64,000 nucleotides of DNA, taken from the NCBI GenBank assembly GCA_050084985.1, contig JBITNC010000001.1, positions 129,952,001 through 130,016,000 of the forward strand. Reading direction: 5' to 3'. Numbering within the stretch: the stretch's first letter is position 1; each line of letters begins with the position of its first letter. The notes below the pieces were generated by a model, which was given only the letters and a program-made list of their open reading frames with translations, was not told the origin of the DNA and made no database searches. This DNA comes from Nageia nagi (lineage: Eukaryota; Pinophyta). This document shows positions 33,199-42,904 of this stretch, one piece after another. The position numbers and the translations under genes were made by a program.

Positions 33199-34624
33199 TG
33201 TGATAAAGATTAATAGCCCTTTGAAATAGGCTTTCAAATGAATGTCACTAAGTGCTAATCCTTTTAGGTATTAATAAGTGTGTGAGATTATTTGGCTCTA
33301 ACCTACTTTTTAGGTAGTTTAGATCAAATAATAATGAAACTAGACCTATTGATCAATCAGTTAGCCTAGGATTGTAACCCAAATTATATCTCCATTAAAT
33401 AAAGCATGTTAAGCTTTGATACAATTGATTTTTATTCTACTAAAAGGGAAATGATAATTTCTTAGAGAGAAAATGAACTAATACCTATAACCAACCTAAG
33501 CTATACTACAAATCAGTGCCTTATCCATTATATCATAAAGTTAAAAAATATTAACAAGGAATGAAGAAGAAGATTGGACCCATTTTAAATCACTCAACCA
33601 TCACATACTATGAAATTCATGTACTGAACAATGTAGAAGAAATGTTCATTCATTATTTGGTACTTATAATAACAAATGAAGTATAGACAACAATACATCA
33701 CACAATCTCAAGAAAATATAACAAAGGAAATATCCTTGAACTATTCATATTCTATAAAAACTTAATACAATATCCAATGTATTTCCTAATTATAATCATA
33801 GTAGATTGCCCAAATAATGTGACAATCTTTAGAAAAAATACTTCTACCTAACTAACACTAATTGAAATGTTGATGCAAGATGAATGTAAGATAACTTGCT
33901 TCTCTGGAACATTTCTTGAAAATCATATAATAGAAGATTCAAAAGTGGTGAAAAGGAGATAAACTAGAATGAAAAACTTAGTAAAAATCCTAAATAGACA
34001 CCAAAAGAAACTTTACCTAGCTAGTTTGATTGATTAATTAAAAATCCTTCTCCCTATCTTCTTTCTCCATTTATAAAGGTTGATGCAGGCTTCTATAAAC
34101 TCAACTACTTTGATTCTCTATATCATGCTGGCTGAAATACCTTCAGATGATAAGATTCTTCAAGAGTGGTGAATGATAACAGAAATAATTATCATAAAAA
34201 TTATCCTTATCTGATGAGAACCAACAATTTACAGTAGGAAAGAATGTTATTTGAGCATATAAAAGGCTATCCAATGATAAGTAATCTCACCCGAAGAAAG
34301 AGTTACTTGATCATTTAGAATTTTACTAGATAATATATGATCTTACCCAACCATAAAATATGTTACTAAACCATCACATACCTTATCCAATGAAGTAAGA
34401 TATTACTTGATGATAGGTAGCTCTTTCTAACCAAAGTAAGACTTATCTGATCAAGAAAACCTTTACCCAACAAAGCAAATAGTTACTCAGTCAAGTGTGA
34501 CCTTACCCAACAAGGTAAATAGCTACCTAACCAAGTGTGACCTTACCTAAAAAGGTAAGGAATTTCCTCTTTTTCTAGATAACATACTTCATTTCTTCAA
34601 GGTAAATGTTGGGGTCTAATACAG
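33199..34624 (-). repeat. 3' LTR of element D
   Basis: On the plus strand it begins TGTGATAAAGATTAATA and ends near TAATACA. It pairs with 40255-41835. Near its U3 end (about 34280-34560) it holds a run of short related units based on ACCTTACC..AAGGTAAATAGTTA. Confidence 0.88.
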
Positions 34625-34784
34625 GCTTTAACTAGGACAATTTTTGAGAGGAATTCAAAGTTATTGAGAATTATAGTTATTTACAGGTTTCTTATATCAT
34701 AAAAAAATAAGAACACTATACAATGATTCTTAGACTAGAAAATCATAACAAGATATATACAAGGATATGTACATAAAATTGGTG

Positions 34785-35560
34785 TGCTTCAATCATCCAA
34801 CCCCTTTAGGTTGGTAATACTTCTTTAGCTTTTCCCCATTAACAAGAATTGAAAGCTCATCACCCTCCATTGAAATAAGTTGGAATGTATGATTGTTGAC
34901 AATTGAAGAAATTTAATAAGGTCCCAACCACTTAGGGTCCCATTTACCCCTTTTTCCATATTATTCATTCTTAGGATTCTAATACATAACTTTATCATTC
35001 AATTTTAGAATCTTGTCTTTAACCTTTTATTGAATGAACTAGTTTGTTTTGATTGTTTATTTTGTTGTAGTAATGAATGTAGATCTCATGGCTTCTTCCA
35101 ATTCTACTAGATTATTAAGTCTTTCTAAAATTGGACTTGGATTCTCTTCTTTTATGATTAATACTTGTAGAACTTTATTTTCCAAGTGAGAAGGTAAAAT
35201 TGTATTTTCTCCATAAACTAATTCATATGGTGACTTACCAATTGATTGCTTCACTAAAATCCTATTAGCCCAAAGTGAATTTTCCTTTTCAGAAGATACC
35301 TAATACTTATGTCATTTTCTAATAAAATCATACACTATGCTGAATAATGATGGCCAATAAAATCCTATCCTCATTATTTTTTGAGTTGTGAACTTTTTAA
35401 CATAGTGTCCTTCATAAAATCCTTCATGGTACTCATTTAACACCTTTTGAACTTCTACCTCTAATAGAAATTTCAACAATAGACCTTGAGTATGCCTCTA
35501 GTATAAATTTTTCCCATTGATCACATATTTTTCATACTATTATTTATGTGACCTTTTTTG
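34785..35560 (-). pseudogene. pol: Gypsy integrase lacking its catalytic core, element D
   Basis: Read leftward: VQKVLNEYHEGFYEGHYVKK (about 35445), then RIGFYWPSLFSIVYDF (zinc-region end, 35320-35380). The text then passes straight to NSLWANRILVKQSIGKSPYE (about 35290-35230) and LVYGENTILPSHLENKVLQ. The 450 bp or so that would hold the D-D-E core are missing. The C-terminal domain is preserved to LVNGEKLKKYYQPKGVG at about 34798. The deletion alone rules out activity. Confidence 0.82.
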
Positions 35561-35739
35561 TGATTTAGAGAAATTTATTGAAAAGTCTAAAGTTTGTAAA
35601 TAATGTCAAATATCAATATACCAAAAAATTTTGATGAGATATGGTGTGTCAAGTTCTAAAGCATTTATTAAGCTGATTAAATTAACATCTTCAAGGTCAT
35701 TTGCTAATAACTTGTTCAAACTCTGACCCTTGATAGTTA

Positions 35740-36200
35740 TGGTTACATGGAATTCAACATCATACTATAGAAACTTTATCATCCACCTTGCTAACCTCCT
35801 TGAAGGTTTTTCCTATGTAAGAAGATCTTTTATCTGAATGAAAGGAATATGAATTTTGAATAAATTTTCTCTAATGGTGGGTTTAAATTATTCCAAGGAT
35901 TTAATTACTGCATATCCATGCTTCTCTATCAATGCATATTTAAACATAACATCTTTAAGAGTTGTGCTCATGAATGCAATAAGATTGTCCTACTTTTAAT
36001 CATTTTTTTGAGATAAGACTGAAGATATTGTATCCTTTGTACCATAGGCAAACAAATCAAATATATATGATATATTTGGAATTTTTAAGATTGGATATTC
36101 TGTAATAGCTTGTTTGATCTTGAAAAAAGCTAATAGATTTTCTTCATTCCATTTGATTTCTCCTTCTTTCCTAATCATTTTGTTAATGGGTAATATGATA
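35740..36200 (-). pseudogene. pol: Gypsy RNase H, element D
   Basis: A 60-codon frame (36178-35996) gives IKWNEENLLAFFKIKQAITE, YPILKIPNISYIFDLFAYG and TKDTISSVLSQKND, the connection and start of RNase H. The Asp expected in the FDLFAYG strand (usual ...TDAS) is replaced. Continuation leftward has frameshifts, with text such as KFLYYDVEFHVTI near 35760. Confidence 0.78.
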
Positions 36201-36289
36201 TGAGAAAAATTAGGAATAAATCATCTTATGAAATTTACCTTCCTAAAGAAATACCTCACCCATTTCAGACTATACGATAGCTATAATTG

Positions 36290-36990
36290 TGAAATATATT
36301 TAATCCTTTCAGGATCCACTTTAATCCTATCACTAGAAATGATATGTCCAAGAAGTTTTCCTTTGGTTACCCCAAAAACATATTTTTTGGATTTAATGAT
36401 ATGCTATATTCTTTGCATCTTTCAAAAATAATTTCTAAATCCTTAATATGCTGCATAGGATCTTTTGAAAACATAATGAGATTATCTAAATAAATAATAA
36501 TTATTTTAAAAATAAGATCTCTAAATGCATAATCCATAGCTCTTTAAAAAGTGGCTCTTGCATCCATTAGGCCAAAAGGAATTCTCAAATATTCATATGT
36601 TCTCTAGGGAGTATTAAATGCTATTTTATGCCTATCCTCTTCCTTAACCATGATCTGGTTATAGCCAAAAAAACCATCTACTAAATAAAAGAATGATGAC
36701 CCCACGACAACATGCAACAACTAGTCCATATTAGATAGAGGATAATTATCTTTGAGTGAATTCTTATTTAAAACCCTAAAATCAATGCACAACTTGATAT
36801 CACTTGAGACTTTCCTGATTAGAACTAAATTTGATACCCAATAAGAATACCTTAAACCTCTAACAATCTTTGAGTTAGCTAATTTCTTGACTTCATTTTC
36901 CATCATGGGAAAAATAGTAGGATTGAACTTTCTTTGCCTTTGTCTAAAAGGTTTGACATTATCTTTAAGAGGAATAATATTATTAATAAC
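36290..36990 (-). pseudogene. pol: Gypsy reverse transcriptase, element D
   Basis: MMENEVKKLANSKIVRGLRY, SYWVSNLVLIRKVSSDIKLC and IDFRVLNKNSLKDNYPLSNM (36906-36721) are classical Gypsy RT blocks. Then come FFYLVDGFFGYNQIMVKEED (first Asp kept), HKIAFNTP, YLRIPFGLMDARATF and IIYLDNLIMFSKDPMQHIKD. The last carries YLDN where YLDD is required, so the second catalytic Asp is lost. Only a few stops occur across about 600 bp, so it is better kept than E's copy. Confidence 0.9.
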
Positions 36991-37479
36991 TCTAGGATTA
37001 AAGGTTTTGAGTTATTGATAATTACAAGTAAAGATATCTCTATTCCTCCTTCAGAATTTAGTATAAATTAAATTCCACCTCTGATCTATTTTAGATTTAA
37101 TCCTCATAAACCTCTAATCATTAGAATCTTCAACATTGATATTAATTGTATCTAATTCTAGAATTATAGATTGTACAACATGAAAAAATGCCTTTTCTAT
37201 ATCATTGAAAATTGATTCCAAGCTAATAAGCCCTAGTGGAATAGCATTGGTTTTCAACTGTAGTACCTCAAAAGGCACCCCTATTTGATCTTTAAGAGCA
37301 TCCTTATCTTCTTAATTAAAAATCAAACTTGCAAATTTTCCCTGTACTTGCATGAAATTCTTAATTTGAACATTATCCTCAAAAATTTGCAAGTAAATAA
37401 TATTATTCAGGACATAAGGTTTATATATTGAAATAGGGGATAATTTTGCATAAAAAAATCATCAATATTAGGATGATCA

Positions 37480-37970
37480 TCTCCTAATGCTATAATTGCA
37501 AGTAAATCAACATCCTTATTAGATTCTCTTAGAATAAAAAAAATATTAAATGACTGAAACTTGTCCATCCCATCTATAACTATCTTCTTGTACTGGTCAA
37601 GTTGGGTATACTTTGCTTTATAAACTCCTTAGACTTTATTTATTATCAATTTAGCATCTCTAAATTCTTGAATATTTTGGATTCCAAATTCCTTGGCTTT
37701 CCTTAATCCTAATACTAATGCTTCATATTCAACCACATTATTAGTACAAGGAAATTGTAATTTATATGGAATCCTAAGATAACTTTCATTTTTATCTTGT
37801 AAAATAAAACCTGCTCCTTGTCCAAAATGAGATTTGGCTCCATCAAAAAATAAGGTCCAAACTATATCTTTCAATAAATGCTTAGTTATCATATTAGGAT
37901 TGTGTATTATCTCCTGGTTAACATTCATATGAACAATCTTGCTAGGTGTTATCCAACCCTTGGTATACAT
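37480..37970 (-). pseudogene. Archaeal-type RNase H-like domain upstream of RT, element D
   Basis: In an open frame one reads DIVWTLFFDGAKSHFGQGAG, then FILQDKNESYLRIP, then TNNVVEYEALVLGLRKAKEF with the catalytic Glu, then IQEFRDAKLIINKV with the next Asp. After a stop, YTQLDQYKKIVIDGMDKFQS and ILRESNKDVDLLAIIALGDD finish the fold, with the final Asp present. All four acidic positions of an RNase H fold are visible. It lies between protease (38440-38180) and RT (36990), as in element E. In Tat-type elements I know, this domain sits after the RT-linked RNase H. Confidence 0.82.
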
Positions 37971-38129
37971 ATTAGATGAATGCCAGATTGAATAAACACC
38001 ATTTTCATGATCCTAAGCTTCTTGATGTATTGTGACCATCATGTGTGCTCCACAATTAGATTGGGATTGAACCTCAATGACCAATCTATTAAAATGTTGT
38101 CTTAGTAAACAACTAGTGTTTTCCTTGGG

Positions 38130-38640
38130 GTAAAGGTATTTTAGCTAGTGACCAATCCAATTTTATGCTTCCTTCTAGCTAACTACCAAAATACCTAGAT
38201 AATAACATGGAAAAATAAGGTTTAACATGAACCATCACTACATCAATTATCAAGTATTTATTGGTAAATTGATCTAGATAAATAGAAAGTCCTTTAATTT
38301 CCCCAATGGGTTGGACCTATCTATTTTCCATAACAAAAACTGATGGATGGTTACCTATGCATTTTAATCCAAGGGAATTTGCTATGGATTTAGGCATAAT
38401 ATCATACCAAGAACCACACTCAATCATACAATTATAAATTATATAGTGATAATTATGATCATCATACCTAAGAGAAATATAGAAAGGTATAACATCATTT
38501 GGGTTATAGAATTAACCATCTTTCCATCATTATCCATATTTGAGAGTTCAACTACATCTAAAAACTTGAACATTTTACAAATTTGTCCCCTATAATTGGG
38601 AACTATCATCAACTCTTCTAAAGTCACCACCACTTTCATT
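38130..38640 (-). pseudogene. pol: Gypsy protease, element D
   Basis: KVVVTLEELMIVPNYRGQIC (from about 38639) precedes it. The active site reads CMIECGSWYDIMPKSIA (about 38428-38380), where the usual IDSGSS has Glu for Asp. LGLKCIGNHPSVFVMENR follows, the second strand of plant Gypsy proteases. Frameshift and stops lie between these blocks. It is inactive by substitution of the catalytic residue. Confidence 0.75.
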
Positions 38641-38649
38641 TTGGTGAAT

Positions 38650-40230
38650 TCTACCCCAGCATCAAATTATACTTTCAAAAGATCTGAAAAATAAGAAGGG
38701 TTATTTGATACTATATCTCTTTATTATTTGGTCTAATAATTTCTTTACTTTAGATTACTAACCCTTTGACTTATTTTTAAGAAACTCAAAATTTGGGATA
38801 GCTTTCTTTTGATTAGCATTTCTCTTATCTTGAACTATTATATTTTTGAGTTTTATTACATTTATTTTTTATTCTAAGTATCTAGAGTGATTGGTTAGAA
38901 TCTTTATCTTACCATAAACAATTGATGAATAGGGTTTTATGTTCCATTTGAATCCCCCATGGTAATGCTATGATTATGTGAACTATCCATTAGTTCTAAA
39001 TCCCTTTCAAAAGTTTATTTAGCTGATTCTTCTTCTAGTCCCCACAAAATGTTAATATCTATTTTATCCTTAATGTTGTTGACATGATCTTCTACCATTT
39101 GATTATGATAAGTAAAAGTTTGTAAATCACGAGGATGATTATAAGTAGGGAAAACATAAGGATATTCTTGCATGACATTCCCATATGGTAAAGTATTTGT
39201 TACTAAATTCATATCCTTTTGACCTTGATTTTCTCTAGTTTTTAGGTTAGTGTTCCATGGTATATTAGTAAATTTCCTAAAAGAATTCCTAGGATTAGGA
39301 TTGCTATTAGATGCCTCTGAATTCCTTTAGTTAGAACCATTAGAATCCCTTTCTAACCTAGACATTCTATTATTGATTTTGAAAAATATTTTGACCATTA
39401 CACAATTTATTTGAAGAATCCTCATCTTCAAAAGATTTAGGAGAATCTACTTTTTTAGGTTTTCTCCTAGAAAAATAGGTTCTAGACAATAAGGTTTCAA
39501 TTTTCTAGCTGTAACCATTTCTTTTTCAATTTCTACTGTAACATTCATATATACCTGCAAATCTTGTGCTCTAAAACTTCTCAACTCATACATTAAATCT
39601 CTAAGAAAAGATTGCTTATAATGTATTATTTATAGAATATTATTGGGCTTGGAATTAGTAGGAAGCTTGTTCCTAAGTTTAATAATCTCAGTACAATATT
39701 CTCATCCTCAACATCTAATATATCAAGGGATCACAAGAAATATATTATATGATCTTCACCCATAACTACAATATTCCATTCAAACTTGGAAACATACTTT
39801 ATAGATTTCTTAGGAATATCATTAAGATCATGCTAGAAGGACAAATCTAATGACCTATATCTATTTAATCTCCATCTATGTTGTGGTGCTTTAGTGTTTT
39901 CCTTGTTTGGAACTGTGAACAAAGGAATAAAGGGAGCAACAATAACTAGACCAGATGAAAAAAAGGTATAAGGAGATGTATCAATTTGATTCTAAAGATA
40001 TAATATGATATTAGTTCTAGATCATAAAAGTACCTATGGATTTGTATGTTTTGCTAATAAAAGAATACCCCTACTCCTAGTATTAGCTAGCTTCAAGATT
40101 CACTTTCTTCTATATCAACAAAGTCACTAGTACTAACAATAGTACAAAATTTTCTTTCTTGATTCTTTCCTTAGCAAAGTGCTACATATGTTATTCTTAA
40201 CAAGGTATAGCTTTATAAGCTATCTTTCTC
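38650..40230 (-). pseudogene. gag: Gypsy gag region, element D
   Basis: From the primer site leftward the region is heavily decayed. A 65-codon frame (39212-39015) reads LPYGNVMQEYPYVFPTYNHP and HVNNIKDKIDINILWGLEEE, which looks like a linker late in gag. Earlier text has scattered gag-like pieces (for example a basic RRKPKK stretch near 39460). I assign it by position between primer site and protease more than by motif. Confidence 0.55.
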
Positions 40231-40246
40231 CTTGATAATGATGCCA
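40231..40246 (-). other. Primer-binding site of element D
   Basis: Read leftward, TGGCATCATTATCAAG follows the 5' LTR after TTCT. The usual plant Gypsy site is TGGCGCCGTTGCC. Every difference is C to T or G to A, several of them at CpG, as expected from methylation decay. Confidence 0.7.
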
Positions 40247-40254
40247 AGAACTAT

Positions 40255-41835
40255 TGTGATAAAGATTAATACACCTTTGATATAGGCTTTCAAATAAATA
40301 TCACCAAGTGCTAATCCTCCTAGATATCAATAGGTGTGTGAGATTATCTAGCTCTAAGCTCCTTTTTAGGTAGTCTAGATTAAATGATTATGAAACTAGA
40401 CCTATTGATTAATCAATTAGCCTAAGATTGTAATCTAAATTTGATCTCCATTGAAAAAGCATGTTAATATTTGAGATCACTATTTTTTATTCTACTTGAA
40501 GTGAAATGATAATTTCTTAGAGAGAAAATTACCTAATACCTTTAACCAACCTAAGCTATAGTGAAAATTGGTTCCTTATCCATTGTATCACATAGTTAAA
40601 CAAATATTAACAAGGAATGAAGAAGAATATTAGACCCATTGTCAATCATTCAACCAACACATACTATGAAATTCATGTACTAAACAATGTAGAAGAAGCA
40701 TTAATTCACTATTTGATACTTTTAATAACAAATGAAGAATAGACACCAATACATCACACATTATCAAAAAAATATAACAAAGGAAATGCATTTACTATAT
40801 TACAACCATATGTCATTATATTACAAAAAAACTTGATACAACATCCAATGTCTTTCTTGATTACAATCGTAGTAGATTTCCCAAATAATGTGATAATGTA
40901 TGGCAAAAACACTTCTACCTAACTGACATTACTTGAAACATGGGTGTAGGATGAATGGAAGATAACCTAATTCTTTGGTACATTTCATGAAAATCATATA
41001 TATAAGCTTCATAAATGGTGAAAATAAGACACAACTATAATGGAAAACTGAGTGAAAACCCTAAATAGACACCAAAAGAAACTTTACCTAGCTAGCTTGA
41101 TTGACTGATAAAAGATCCTCCCCCCTGTATTCTTTCTCCTTTTATAAAGATTGATGTAGGCTTCTGTGAACTTAATAATTTTGATTCTCTATATCATGTT
41201 AGCTGAAATACCTTTAGATGATAATAATCTTCAATATTGATGAATGATAACATAAATAATTATCATAAAAATATCTTTTACTATAAAGTACCACCTTGGT
41301 TTTGAGCATAATACATGTACTCTAGATAGCATATTATGTATATTCTCCCAATACTCCAACTTATAAAAATCATCCTTATTCAAGATAGAAGATTCTTTCC
41401 TAATAAAAATTTCACATATTTTTCATTTAACAAACTTATTTTATGACCCAAAACTTTTTCCCAATGAGAGCCAATAGTTTACGATAGGAAAGAATGTTAT
41501 AAGAGTAGATAGGAGGCTATCTGATGAAAAGTAATCTCACTCGACTAAGTAAAGAGTTACTTGATCATTTAGAATTTTACTTGATAATAGATGACCTTAC
41601 AGACCATAAAATAAGTTACCAAACCATCACACACCTTATCTAACCAAGTAAGATATTACCTGATGATAGGTAGCTTTACTAGAAAAAGCAAATAGTTACC
41701 TGACCAAGTTTGACCTTACCTGATAAGGTAAATAGTTACCTAAAAAAGTGTGATCTTACCTGATAAGGCAAGGAATTTCCTCTTTTGGTAGGTAAGGTAC
41801 TTCATTTTTTCAAGGTAAATGTTGGGGTCAAATAG
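40255..41835 (-). repeat. 5' LTR of element D
   Basis: Plus-strand text TGTGATAAAGATTAATA at 40255 matches 33199. Similarity continues to GTTGGGGTC at about 41829. It includes about 180 bp (about 41275-41460) absent from the other copy, and the same short unit array (41530-41775). Confidence 0.88.
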
Positions 41836-41837
41836 TG

Positions 41838-42660
41838 CCCTAGAAAGAAATGCCCAAAGAAGAGGTACAAATATCTAATTTATAGGATGATATGTAGATG
41901 ATTTAATACATGTTAGCAATGGTCCTCAAAGAAAAGTTAGATAAATTAGTTTCACACTATCAAATATATTTGATGCACACCATCACCAACCCTATGATGC
42001 AATTCATCTTCAATTGACTAGAGTTTACTTTGAGAAATATAGCATACAAACTAACAAACTTATTGGAAATTAGTGTCTTCACCTATATCTCATATATAAT
42101 TTAGCTTCTTCTCTTCTAAAATCATGAAAAATTCATCCAAATACCTCTAAAGGCAAAGGATCAAGATGGTTTGAGGCTTCTAATGGATGAATGGACTGAT
42201 CTACCTAGAGAATATGATAACTACTATGACTTTGTGAACCACTTCCTAAGTCTGATAATGTCTTTAATTTCTAGATGGGTGATGCCAAAATTATCAATCC
42301 AAGCCTTAGCAACTTTAAGGATGAAGAATATGGAGAAAGGAGATTGGTACTTCACCAATAGAAGTACCATCATCAAATTATATGGATTTAGAGGAAGGCA
42401 TGTGTTTCTCCCATTTAATATCATGAAAAATATTTTTGACTTGGAATTCAATCAATAGTTGGACTACATTGACTCAAAATATAATGTTGGGAAGAATAAG
42501 GCCTCATTATACAAACTTTGCTTCTCCTATTAAGACATAATAATTAGGTAGAAAGGAGTTTATGCTAAGATGAAGAGGAGGTTGATAGACCTTAAACTAA
42601 TGGAAATCTTTGATAGTTGGGAGTATGACATGTGGGGCCATTATTATGAAATGGTAAATA
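41838..42660 (+). pseudogene. Unidentified sense ORF, right part after element D
   Basis: One frame runs with only about ten stops from 41838 to 42660. It includes AMVLKEKLDKLVSHYQIYLM, LRLLMDEWTDLPREYDNYYD, MPKLSIQALATLRMKNMEKG, FRGRHVFLPFNIMKNIFDLE and KRRLIDLKLMEIFDSWEYDM. The 95-codon stretch 42171-42458 is open. It continues the ORF that begins at 32690. It looks like a real globular protein with aromatic and hydrophobic periodicity, but I recognise no family. A purine run GCAGAGGGGGTAAGGG lies at about 42734, shortly after its end, and could be a polypurine tract. Confidence 0.5.
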
Positions 42661-42904
42661 CCATGTGAGTACATAACAGGGGGTATTTTTAATATCAAAT
42701 CAAACTATTGGTATATCAGTAAGTATTTTATAAGCAGAGGGGGTAAGGGTGTTTAAAATTTATACAAAATATTCTATTGGTATTATATAAGTTTGCTATT
42801 TGTTTTACAATTTTTTTATCATATATGATCAAAATATGTTATGAAAGTGATAAATAGAAATAACCATTACATGAATCATTTTAAAAATAACCTTTTTTTT
42901 TTAC

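Larger units (their letters stand above)
33199..41835 (-). mobile_element. Gypsy retrotransposon D with both LTRs, aRNase H upstream of RT
   Basis: Direct repeats at 33199-34624 and 40255-about 41835 are its 3' and 5' LTRs (the element reads right to left). Between them, on the minus strand, lie a primer site, gag, protease, RNase H-like domain, RT, RNase H and a truncated integrase. The right LTR carries about 180 bp (about 41275-41460) missing from the left. The outer end of the LTR is poorly defined, and no target duplication could be confirmed. It splits an unidentified ORF (32690-33198 and 41838-42660). Confidence 0.9.

Noticed and set aside
34280-34560. Possible CRISPR-like array
   Set aside because: Units are irregular, lie inside a plant LTR and occur in both LTRs. 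They are U3 subrepeats.
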